From Siphlonurus alternatus (Eukaryota > Arthropoda > Insecta > Ephemeroptera > Siphlonuridae): a stretch of DNA of 64,000 nt. The translations under genes were made by a program, and so were the position numbers. The notes under the pieces were generated by a model. The model saw nothing but the letters and a program-made list of their open reading frames with translations, ran no database searches and was not told the DNA's origin. The stretch is from contig OX463783.1 in NCBI GenBank assembly GCA_949825025.1, positions 17,837,533 through 17,901,532 on the forward strand, in the 5' to 3' direction. Below are positions 46,679 to 58,059 of this stretch, piece after piece; position 1 is the first letter of the stretch, and each line of letters starts with the position of its first letter.

Positions 46679-48272
46679 TCACTATAATCTGTGTTATCCC
46701 CATTTGTAATTTTTTGTCATCATTGTTTGAGCTCTTTTTGTCATTCACACTCTGATCACTTACTCTTGACTTTGCAACAGACGAGGAATGTCGACACTCT
46801 TCACTCTTACCTTTAGGCAAGGGAGGGGAGGGGTCATGAATGGTTGGTGTCATTCGTGTTAACTAAATATACCACCCATTGCCCCTCCATCTTCCATAAC
46901 CCCACCAGACTCAGCTGACTCACTCTGACTTCAGACCTGGAGAAATGTGCTGGAGACACACTTTTACCTGATGCCACCTGTAGACAGTGAGGGAGGGGGA
47001 GTCCATTGTTTAGGTCACCTCTAGAATAGTTCTTAAGTTCAAAAAACTCCCACCCACTGCTCCTTCTAGTCCCTGTACCCCTCCATCCCAAGACTTAGCG
47101 GACTCACTCTGACTTTCATACTCCGACGAGGAGCAATATAACTTGAGGCAGTGGCTTGGTTGCCTGGTTCTACTTGAAGGCAAAAGGGGTTCCATGGGGG
47201 GGGGGAAGGGGGGTGATGGCTAGGTGACCTACTGGTAGGTCTAAATTTTCATCAGTGCAGTCTTGATTGTATACACTCTTTGTATTTGTTGATCTCTTCT
47301 GTACTCGAATCAGGCCTACCGGTAGTCCGTAAGAGATTTCTTAATGAATCTGAAATTAAAATTTAATTAGTATGATTGTAGTTCTGTTCTAACCTTTATC
47401 ATAAAATTAATAAATTAATTTAACAGTAACTGAGTCTTAAAAATGTTCAGGCATAAAATGAGACAAATATAGTTTTAATGTCAAACAATAGTACAGTACC
47501 GGTAATTACAGGTAATGGCATAGACAATCCCCCCCCCCCCCCAATTGATGTTGTGGTACATAGAGAAATACATGGGCAATGGGTGGGTTTACTTTCCCCT
47601 ACTCACTTCTCATGGGAGAAACATTCTGAAAGATGGAAGACTTTTTTTGGAACTTTTTTCTGGCTCCGCCACGGAGTACCGGACCAGAATAAAGTGCTAA
47701 AAATCATTGTGGTGGACTTAAAAGAGAAAAAAGTAGTTCAAAATGAATTGAAATGTATGATGCAATGATATATAGTATGATTTGTGCACTAAATTTTGTA
47801 TCAGATTCTTTTTAAAGCTTCATTCAAGTAAATAGTGATGTTCTCTAAAGCCCTTCAAAGTTACCCCGCCGAGCCCTTCAATGTTACCCCATTGAAAGTA
47901 AAAATTCATAAAAAAAAAAGTTACAGGAAAAATTTCAAATCCTTTGGTACATGTGTTAAGAAGGGTTGAAATATAACACTGAATAGCATTACAAGTTCCA
48001 ACTTGTATTTGCTTACCTTGTGGATGGCTTATTTCCAGACTTCTTATTTTGGTCACATTTTTCATTCTTCAGTAAAAAAAAATAATTATCTCCAATTTAT
48101 CAACTGCAACCCTTAAATCTATTTTTCTCTATTAGCTAATAACATGTTCCTACCATATAGTGAGAAAAAACTTCAGTGTACACATTAGATTGGTCTATAA
48201 AAAATCACAAATCTTTATTTTCCTCATTTTCAAAGTTACCCCGGGCTTTCAAAGTTACCCCGGTTGACTGTA

Positions 48273-50241
48273 TATCGAAAAGTAAAAATTATTTTATAAG
48301 TTATTAATACAGTAGCAATGTCTCAAATTTTCACGATAACGTTTGTATTATAGAATTAAAATTCATTGAAAGATTTTTTTATACAGTACTTGCGATAAAT
48401 CAAGAAAATAGCTTGAAAATAATTCATTAATTTAAATTATTTTTTTTTTTGTATTTGAAATTTTTTATGACGATCTCGACATAATATGTGTGTTAATTGT
48501 TGTGTCCAATTTCATTTATATATTTGTGTATTCAAAATCGAGGAGAAACACGTAGATTTGTGCGTTATATAAAATTCAACATCATTCCACGCACAGGTAA
48601 AGTTCACTCGCCTATTACGTAACAGCTAGCGTTTCTTCTCGAAGATGTGAGGGTGTTGAAGACAAAAAAAAAAAAAGTCACATAAAGAAGGTCCATTCCA
48701 GGTTATCATTATTTATTACTACAATGTGCAGTAAAAAATTATGCAGATCGAATATTGATTAATTTTATTATGAAGCGTCGGATTCAACCAAGTTTTTTTA
48801 CTGCATGGGAAATACGAAGAAGCAGAGATTAGAAGACAAAATAATAATGTCATAAGACACTAGTAATTAAGTTTTTAAATAATTATACTGTATGCCTATA
48901 TACAGCTATATTATAGACATAATATAAATCAGATCTGATCGATTAACGCTGTTAAACTTTAGACCAAATAATGGACTCACTTATCTCATACTTATAAAAT
49001 TTTCAATTAAGGGGGAAAAAGGTACAGGAATATAATATTAATAAGGTTTGAAAATTTGTTCCTCAATCAAGTCTTTCTTAATTGGGAAAATTTCAATGCT
49101 GACCTTAAATTGTTAATAAAATATAAATATATTGTAACGTATATATCGTATATATTATATTTATAAGTAGAGCGTAAAGGGGAAAAGGATCGTAGCCTAA
49201 TAAAATAATTTATAAACAGAGAATTGTTTCTATTAATTAAACCATTTACCTACAAATCCTACAAAAATCTGTTCAGTTTTCAGATTTTTTTTAATTTTCA
49301 TTAATTTTTACTCCATTTCCTGCGTGCGTAACATGAAAAAAATTGCGCACGTTTAAATATTAAACATTAATTTACGATATATATATTTTTTTTTACTCAA
49401 ATTCTTAAGGAAGAACTATTAGCTATTAAAATTGAATATCCTTGCTATGTAAAAATATGAAATACAATTTTTTATCCGGTCTAGATCTCTAGCTAGATTT
49501 AGTTCATTGGCGTTTGCGTTTGTTACATAACAGTGTTTACTGCCCCATGATGTCTATGGTACACTTTTAGCGTGGGGTTTTGTTGGTTATATAACCATGG
49601 AGGCGAAAAATTGGATTTCAAAATTATAGTAAAACATTTTGATGTTTTTTTGATGTCTGTTTTTTTATAGCACAGTTACGTTATGCGTAAAAAGTCACGT
49701 ACGAATTTTGAAGTTGTCAAAAATAGACCTACATATGTGTATGTATACTGTAGTCGTCATGTTCAGTGTGACTTTTACGTCAACAATAATGAAGTTTAAG
49801 CTTTAAAATTAAAATAAATTTCGTATTATTTTTTTTATTATAAACATTGCACTTCCTAGATAAAGACGTCAGTTGTACTTACATATTTCCAACTTCAAAA
49901 TTCACTTGAAATGTTTACGATAGAAACACCAATTTTTGTTGACACCATTCTCTTCCACATTTTGAGAGCAACTGGCGTTTCAAAAGTTTCAGCTGATTTT
50001 TACACAAATATTACATAACTGGCCATCTCTTGAGGATTCTTTGTACTAATTATGTATTTTTCTACAAAAATAGCCACCTATGACCAAAAATGTAAACTAC
50101 ATGTTATTTGTGTGAACTTGAATGACAAACCGTCACTACTTTCTTATTGGCTAGAATTTTATGATCTGGAACGTGATTGGATGATTTTTTTATTAAAATA
50201 ATTTTCAAAACTTTTAGCTTTTTGGTATGGTGGACGGTGGT
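48273..50241. other. Upstream region of the Nek2-type gene
   Basis: AT-rich and gene-free. Two ATTGG (inverted CCAAT) boxes lie about 100 bp upstream of the TATA box (ATTGG at 50148 and 50174). GTTATATAAC lies at 49586 and GTTACATAAC at 49522. Confidence 0.5.
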
Positions 50242-50270
50242 TATAAAAAAATTAAAAACACATGTTTAGT
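50242..50270 (+). promoter_or_regulatory. Candidate core promoter of the Nek2-type gene
   Basis: TATAAAA at 50242 is followed about 25 bp later by TTAGTTTG, close to the arthropod initiator consensus TCAGTT. This would give a 5' UTR of roughly 80 nt before the ATG at 50351. Inferred from position only. Confidence 0.4.
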
Positions 50271-50350
50271 TTGTTATTATCATTGTATGTTTATTATCCA
50301 GTTGTTAATGATATTTATGGAAGCTATTTATAAGATAAAATGACATAAGA

Positions 50351-53300
50351 ATGTTGGGAGAAATTTCAGATTATGATGTTTTGAGTGTTATAGGATCGGG
50401 TTCTTTTGGAACGTGTTATAAAGTTGGAAGAAAAAATGATGGTAATGTTTTTGTATGGAAAGCTATTGATTATGGCAGTTTAACTGAAGAAAAAAAAGAG
50501 GTGAGTTTTTTCTACAACTTTCTCTACCTTTAAATATTAAGGATACTACTGTGAGCTTATAATTAACGAAGCAAAATATTAAAATTGTTCATAAAATTAT
50601 TATTCACACTCCGCTCTTCTCATGATCATGCAGTCATGATTCTCTGCATCTAGTATTTTTAGTTTAGGTAATACTTAATAGTGTCCCTCAATCTCCCTTG
50701 ATTCCCTTGTACAGTTGTATGCATACATACATATCATGGAAAATGTACAGAGTATTATATGCGTTCATCTATATTGTCCAGACGGTCCTGCATAATATCA
50801 GAGATGAGCGTTAAACGCTCTGATATTATCATATATAATCTGCTGCGTTTCCTCCGTTTCAATGCATCATCCTCTCTGCTACAGCTGCTGGTGACGGAAG
50901 TCAACCTCCTACGGTCAGTGAGACATCCGAATGTTGTCCGTTACTATGGTCACATCGTCCATAAAGAAAGTACGACCCTCTACGTTGTCATGGAGCTTTG
51001 TGCCAATGGAGATCTCGCAGCTCTTGTGCATAACTGCAAAAGGTATAAAATAACTTGTTAAAATTCTGCTCAGATGATCGATACTGGTACTGTTATGTAG
51101 CGTCTTTTACTTTTGGAAGACTGCAGTATAGCAATTACTAGACTTTGGCCTGAAGGTCTATTGACTGAATTTTTGCACATTAAGTCTGAGAAGTAATCTG
51201 TGAGATTAAAGAGCCACTCTCACTCAATAATAAAAAAGTATCAGTTTCTTAAAAGAGACTGTATGATATTCAGTTGAAAAGGCTATAAAAATTAAGATAG
51301 TACACCAACATCCAAATTGTAATACAGTAGCAACTTTAAAGTACCGGTACATAATTATTTACAACAGCTGGAAATGTTATTTTTTACAATTTCTCAATAA
51401 TATTTACTCTTAATTACAACTACAGTGATAAATAAATCTTATTGTATTCCCTCTTTACTCCACAAAACATTATTAACATTAACCAAACTCTTCCAGATGT
51501 GGACAGAGCATCCAGGAAGGATTCGTATGGCGGCTGCTGTACCAGGTGGCGGGGGCGCTGCGGGCGCTGCAGTCTCTGGGCATCCTCCACCGAGACGTCA
51601 AGCCGGCCAACGTCTTCCTGGACGAGCGACACAACGCTAAGCTGGGGGACTTCGGGTTGGCCAAGGCGGTAGGACTACCCAGGGAGCAAGCCCACGCGGA
51701 CAGTTTCGTTGGAACCCCAGGCTACATGAGTCCAGTGAGTATGGATACAGTGTCTTTGTAATCTCTGTCACATGATACTGTAATTACTGTATGCTTGTTC
51801 CTGTATAGGTTATTATAGACACAGAGATAGAAAACCATGTGATAAGGATGCAGTTGGATATTTTATGTGTCATTGACGTCAATGTCCAATAAAATATTAA
51901 TAATGATGTAAATACTGTAGACTGAAGGGATGATTATGAAATTGTTAATATCTTATAAAATTTATGGGTTTCTCACAGTTTTATACACCTAAACGATTAT
52001 ATACCTATAGGCTGTACAATTCATGTTTTTAGATTCCTCTCTATTAAACTCAAATAAAATATAATTATTTGGCCCAGCGTTAATTACCATAAATCAAAAT
52101 AAGAGGGTATTATTTTTGTATTTCACGTAATTGTTTTTATATTTTGCTAAAAATGAGCTGATAAATTTAAATTAAATTTATTAAAAGTAATTACTTTTAT
52201 TAACTATTTATTATTATGTAATTAATTTATAAAATACAGTATTGTACTGTGACACATATTTAATACTGTAGTACATATTCCTAATGTGGGACATAGTAAA
52301 AGTGCTATTTGGAATCTTGTCATTTTACTACAGTTAAAACCTTAAAAACTTATTTTACTGTACCTTAGAACTATGTACCTTGATTTATCTTCCCTTTAAA
52401 AAATAAAAGAAAAAAGAAAAGAAAAAAACAATCTCTCACAGTTCTCACTATATAAATTAACCAAATGTAGCAATCTGTCCCCTTAGCATTGAAAAACAAC
52501 AACAAAAAAACAATCTAGACTAAATCTCTTGTTCGACAGGAGGTGGTGAAGGGAGACCGTTATGACTGCAAGAGTGACGTCTGGGCGCTGGGCTGCGTCG
52601 CCTACGAGCTGTGTGCACTGAGAGCCCCCTTCGCCGGCCGCAACATGAAGCAGTTGGCCAGGCACATTGCGGGCGGCAGGTGAGGATTCACTTCATCAAG
52701 CTGCTTAAGCAAAGTGCTTATTCATGGTGAAAGTACTGTAAGAATATTAAACTAAATTGATCTTGATTGAATTATTGAAAAAGAATTAAAAAAATTAAAG
52801 ATTACTTTATTAAAAATGTAATTTAGCTCTATATATTCAAAAGCAAATGTGTGTGGAAAACTGTATATTATTTATGCAAGTACTGTACTATGCATTTTTT
52901 TTCTGTGTTTTTAGTACCAACTACCAACATATTATAATTACTAGTACATTATTACTACAATAACCAACAATGCTGTTTAAAAAAGAAATCAAGCTAGAAT
53001 TTGTATGCAAAAAATTTGCAACATATTATGTCATTTCACACTTTTACTTTTTGTTCCTTATAATTAAAAATGATCTCTTCTTTTAATTTATGATTTGATG
53101 TTAAATATAATAACTGAAACTTCTTCAGGTTTGACCCGATACCACCCCACTACACCTCTGAGCTGCGACGTATCATTGACTTTATGCTGACGGTCAACTC
53201 TTCAATACGTCCCGACGTTCGCGCCATTCTGCACCACCCCAGTGTGGTGAGTCAGCTGAGTAAGAGCCAGGACGTGCCCCCCATTGCCCCCCTCCCGTTG

Positions 53301-53900
53301 AAACAGCCCGCAGATGGGGCAAGTTGCAGGGACTTTACAGAGAGAGAAACGCTGCTGCGAATGAGGGAATTAGCATTGGAGGAGAAAGAACGCAAAATTG
53401 AAGATAGAGAGAAAAAGTTGAAGGGTTTGAAGCCACCAAAACCTAACGTAGATTTAGACTCAAGTGCAGGGTTAGGCGATTCTCCATTATTCCGTCCTAC
53501 AGCAGCAAAATTAAATCCAACGTTAATTCCAAGACCTTTTAATTTTCCAGTACCCCAAAGAAAAGTTAGATTTCAAGATAAAAAATGTAATTCCAATGAT
53601 GTTACTTATAAATGGTATCAAATTGAACCACAAATAAATTTTAAAAATTATGAAATTGAAAATACAAAACGTCCATTATCAGATTCAGGTCAAATTCCAT
53701 CAATACCGACTCAAATTCCCAGCAAACCTTCATCTGATAGTGGTGCAAATGTAGATCCAAATCTGAGAGGAAAATATACATTCCATGATTTAGAAAAGGC
53801 TGTTTCTGATACTTTTGTAAATGGAGGTATATTGAAACATCAAAAAAATGGGAAGGAAAATATTGTCATAACTGCACCTGTTAAACATACAATGTTGTGA
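50351..53900 (+). CDS. NEK2: Nek2-type NIMA-related mitotic kinase, complete (5 exons)
   Basis: Exons 50351-50500, 50885-51042, 51497-51734, 52540-52679 and 53129-53900 join in frame to 485 residues; all introns are GT-AG. The kinase domain spans about residues 8-263: glycine loop G15-x-G17-x-x-G20 followed by C22, VWK with catalytic K37, E55, HRD 134-136, DFG 154-156 and the activation segment SFVGTPGYMSP with T176. K37, E55 and C22 fall at the same numbers as in human NEK2. A charged coiled coil follows (about 301-327, ELALEEKERKIEDREKKLK), then KVRF (374-377), matching the RVxF-type protein phosphatase 1 docking motif as in human NEK2 (KVHF), and a C-terminal KEN box (471-473), the APC/C degron type. 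Known role: centrosome disjunction at mitotic entry. First exon and last 450 bp are AT-rich, the middle exons GC-rich. Human NEK2 is 445 residues. Confidence 0.93.
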
Positions 53901-54223
53901 ATCAGAATAGCCTGTTTTTGGATCAGAAGTAATTTCTATTCTCTTAACAGTAATTTCAATACGTGTCATAATTAATAGATATTTTTACAATAGACTATAT
54001 TTTTCCCATGTCTTCCTATAAAATTTTAAATATATTTTTTAAAATAATAATTATGTACTTACAGGGTAAAATAATATAAACTAGTTTTGTAGTTTACAAA
54101 CAATGGCCTATACATTGGTATATTATTTTAGCTACAGTATTTAATGTTAAATGTTATCTTTGTTGTAGTCCAAATTGTATTTAATTAATTAGAATTATGG
54201 TGCCAATTATTGCCTGTACAGAA

Positions 54224-54333
54224 AATAAAAAGGGTTTATTAGAATAGAAGTTAGTTAGAATTTGTTGCCATAAAAATGTTCTTATTTAGATATTTTTTGT
54301 AGACGTGGCCAGGTTCCTTTAAAAAAAAATAAA
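54224..54333 (+). terminator. Candidate poly(A) signals of the Nek2-type gene
   Basis: Two AATAAA hexamers, 324 and 428 bp after the stop codon. The second is within an A-rich stretch. Confidence 0.4.
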
Positions 54334-55640
54334 GACAACATTGTATGTACCTTAATTTTTTTTAAAAAAATAATCCTCTTTTGAAAATTATAGGAACTTT
54401 GGCCATAAGAGAATTTCATGATTATCCTAATATTAACCAGGTGCTTATTTAAGTAGACCAGAATTGGTTTGCTCCGTCCTATTTTAAGTATTACTGTATG
54501 CTAATAATTTAAGTAATTCACAGTTCAAAATATGGTGGTAAATAAAGTAAAGATTGAAAATCTGTTTGTATATAAAATTGGAAATACTGAGGTATGATAG
54601 ATTGTATAGTACCCTATGGGACATTGGTATAGGGATTGGGTGGCCCCTGAATATGAAAATATGTACTTAACTTTTAATCTTGATAACCAAATCACGGCAT
54701 AGTTCATTCCTGCCATGGAGGAATTATCCTTGATCCCTGCCTGATTGACCTTCAATTTTTAAGTTTGGCTTTTATATTGAAATTCTATCAGAACTTCCTT
54801 TATTTATTTTTTTCAGAAGTGTCAAAAAGGAGGTCATAAATTTCATATTTTGTAATTTTTAAAGTTTTCAAATTTTCTGGGACATTTTTAATTTTTACAA
54901 ACAAAGAAAGTGGTTTGTATGTCCTAAATTTATCTAATTATTCATTTTCATTTTTTTTTTTTTTTTTTTAATATTTATATTTATAATGATATAATTTTAA
55001 TTAATTCCTTAATTAAAAAAACTACCTCGCAACATTATTAGTGCAATTAAATTATAACTTTTATAATCTTTTACTTATGGTTACCCTTTTAAGATAGCTT
55101 GACAATAAATTAATTAAAGGTTCACGTTACATTTTTTTTTTTAGTGTAATTTTGTAATCACTTCATGAAACTTCTCGTAAATCAATAAAACATCCAGTAT
55201 GGTTTTTTAGTATTATATATTTTTTATATTAATATAATTCATGCATATTACATATATATTAACAAATATTATCAACATTATAATTAGATCTATTACAAAA
55301 TATTATTAATTACAATTATTTAAAAATTAACCTCTTATTTTATACTTTAGAGAAAGTAATTTAAACCCTATTAACATAAATATATATGAACACAAATATA
55401 CTTTCAACACCTAAGAAAGAAGACAAATTCAATGTATATGTTATTTACCGGTATTACTTTATACTGATATTGTATTGCAAAATAATATTACATATTTTTT
55501 GTAACAATTTAAAATAAAAATGTAGCACAATTGTTATTAATTATTAAAAGGCACAGCTTAAAAAAAAATCTCCATTGTTAAATTCTTCTTTTGTATTACC
55601 GAAAACACCATAAGAAATACACAGTACATAATACACACTT

Positions 55641-55757
55641 TGCAAATCACGTAACTACAAAACAAATGTGCGACTCTAAACCTTATCTTACTAGAACATA
55701 AGGGTCAAAGTTCCATAAAACTTTTCTGTAATAATGTGATTTGCATTCTGAGGCGAC
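55641..55757. repeat. GTCGCCTCAG-family MITE, diverged copy 2
   Basis: The right end TTGCATTCTGAGGCGAC is intact. The interior aligns collinearly with 22691-22816 (GCAAR..CGTAA.TACAAAA, AACCTTATCT, CAAAGT.C). The left end lacks the outer TIR bases. Confidence 0.6.
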
Positions 55758-56866
55758 AATTAGGTCTATTGTTTTTTTGTCTCTCATGTTAGGTAATAAA
55801 ATTTATTTTAACAAGAACTGTTCACAAATTGTGTACTGCTGGTATTTTTCATCATGAATATTACAGAAGAATTTACAACAGTGTCTGTTTTACATGTCTT
55901 ATTAAAAATACTGTTGTTTATTTTTATGTATATAGTTCATTATAAAAAATTAAGCCCTGTTAAAGCTGAGTATATTGTATGTATTTTTTTTATTTTTGGG
56001 GTTATAAATGGAAACAGTTCCCTACATTTTAATGTAAAAAAATATTTCTGCTTAATTTTTGGAGAAGGAATAAAAATAATAATTGTTTTAATTAATTTGC
56101 AAGAAATGTTTGTTTCTAAATAGGGCACTGTTTCCATAGGCATATATGGTGTAACACTTATTGATATTATTAGATGTAGCAATGTAAGGCAGAATTTAGA
56201 CTTAAAATAAAATATTTTCTATACCTAAATATTTAATAGTAATACACATTAACATTTAAAAAAATACTAAGCAACATTCAATTAAAAATCTTCCAATTTG
56301 ATTAATTTGCAATAAGTAATGTTAATAAATAAATATAATACATATTTTGTTAAACTTTTGTGTGCATTTTTTTATAACAACCAAAAAAAAAATAAGATTC
56401 CTTTTTAGTATAGACAAAAATTACAATGTAGGCAGGCAGTTATTAAGTTTCATATAAAATTAAATAGTATTAAAAAATATAAATTATTTTGTGCTTACAT
56501 TATTTATGTATTTGAAAATGATTTTGCTAAGCATGTATTCTATAAACACATAAAAAGATACAACCAATTACAATTATTTTATTTTTTGTTGAACTAAAAC
56601 GTTAGCGAGTATCCTTCATTTAAACTGTACTATACCAATGTTAAGTAGATAGTAGCTACATTAAACAATTAAAATTGTCGTTATCGTTAATTGACGGTTT
56701 CGATTACATTTATTAATTCCTGCTATTTTTGTGATGGTCTGATATTTCATTTTGTGCAAAATTTATTTGAAAAAAAAAATCTATGTATATAAAAAAGGGG
56801 TTTTGAAACTCTAACTGTTATTTTTTTTTTTTTTTTACAATTTTCATAACAATTTCGCAGCAGAAG

Positions 56867-57098
56867 TTAAGGGTAAGATAACGCCACCAATGTTAAAAAA
56901 AATCCCTCACACAAAAATTCTTAAAAAAATTTAAAATGTTCTCCTCTACACCCCCTATCAGTAGCTAAAATATCAGGTATACAAATTCGATCTAGTTTTT
57001 GAGTTATGAATTTTTAAAGTTTACTACTTTAACATGGAGAAATGGAATTTCCATGTGAGGGATTTTTTTTAACATTGGTGGCGTTATCTTACCCTTAA
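56867..57098. repeat. Foldback MITE with TTAA ends, 232 bp
   Basis: The left arm TTAAGGGTAAGATAACGCCA + CCAATGTTAAAAAAAATCCC + TCACA is exactly mirrored on the right (TGTGAGGGA...ACCCTTAA). The interior is unpaired. TTAA is at both ends. Confidence 0.88.
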
Positions 57099-58059
57099 TA
57101 TTTTCTTGAAAATACTATCCTCCAAATTTGTATTACTAAAAATACATTTCAGTGTCTGAAACATTTTTCTTCATAATTTTTTTATAAAAGATCTTTAAGC
57201 TCTTGATGCATGGCACTTTCTTTTGGAGATTGTTTATATTACTTTAAATTATTAATAGATTAATTTTTTAAATAGCAAAAACTGTAACTACAGTTGAAGC
57301 TGGTTAAAATACATTAAAAGTATCTAATGCAGTCAGAATTTAACTGCACTGATAAAATTATGTCAAATTTGGTACCACTGTATTTTTTTCAGAGAAAATA
57401 AATCATGGTTTTAAAAAAACTACCATGCAAGAATATATAATGCTAAAAAAATAAACACAAAGCAATATGTTTGAAAATAGAAATTAAAGTTTAAACAAGT
57501 TGTCCAATTTAATTAATATGATCTAGGATAAAGATTTATATGGCAGTTTATCCAGGAAATTATAGGAAAAGAGATAAAGGGACAGGTTGGAGAAAGGTGG
57601 ACCCATTAATACAGTATGGGTTAGCATTGGGTTGATGTTAAAAGTCCCCGATAATGTGACAATATCACTTATCTGAATTTCAGGTATCTATTTATCATCA
57701 TAAAATAGATGGAAATTAAATTATTTTAGGAAATATTGCAAAATAGGAAAGCTCTGGTTGAAGTATAGAAAATTTTCTTCTCTGACGTCAGTAAGAATAA
57801 AGCTCAAAATACAACTTTAAAATTTAGGGACCAGATAAGCAACTTTGTGTCAAATTATTTTACTACACTTAAGCTAATTTCTGTAATGCAGAAAAATTTG
57901 GTGATCAAGATCTATAAATTTGAGAGTTACAGGTATGAGGGTGATTAAAAGCAAATAAATTACTACCAAATTAATGTTTTGAACATGTGTAAATAAAGAT
58001 AAATGAAAACCTGCATTTTAGAAGTTAGCTCACACAGAACTGTAAACCTTGATGGCTTC

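Larger units (their letters stand above)
45684..48270. mobile_element. 2.6-kb Tc1/mariner- or pogo-like non-autonomous element
   Basis: The termini CAGTCAACCGGGGTAAC and its complement are flanked by TA on both sides (45682-45683, 48271-48272), the target duplication of Tc1/mariner/pogo elements. Seven subterminal copies of the GGGGTAACWTTGAA(G)GGC motif occur: three in the left 220 bp (about 45693, 45859 and 45883) and four in the right 425 bp (about 47850, 47873, 48229 and 48246), in mixed orientation. Such repeats are often transposase-binding sites. The interior has a nested MITE, a poly(T) tract, a C-run and low-complexity Ser/Gly/Glu-type frames. No transposase catalytic motif was found. 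A minus-strand acceptor-like site near 47350 precedes an open stretch (SLRNLLRTTGRPDSS) that could be a remnant. Confidence 0.78.
53901..58059. other. Intergenic region between the convergent Nek2 and ILK genes
   Basis: Candidate AATAAA poly(A) signals for Nek2 lie at 54224-54229 and 54328-54333. No canonical signal for ILK stood out in the few hundred bases beyond its stop. Two repeats lie here (55641-55757, 56867-57098). The open frame 55854-56123 is AT-driven hydrophobic sequence that also reads open on the opposite strand; I do not call it a gene. Confidence 0.55.

Noticed and set aside
46632..47195. Minus-strand Ser/Gly/Glu-rich frames inside the 2.6-kb element as a transposase
   Set aside because: Low complexity with an internal duplication and poly-Lys from a T run; no DDE or DNA-binding motif visible.
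55854..56182. Overlapping ORFs of 89 and 80 codons on opposite strands
   Set aside because: Low-complexity hydrophobic translations of AT-rich sequence. No splice context and no family.
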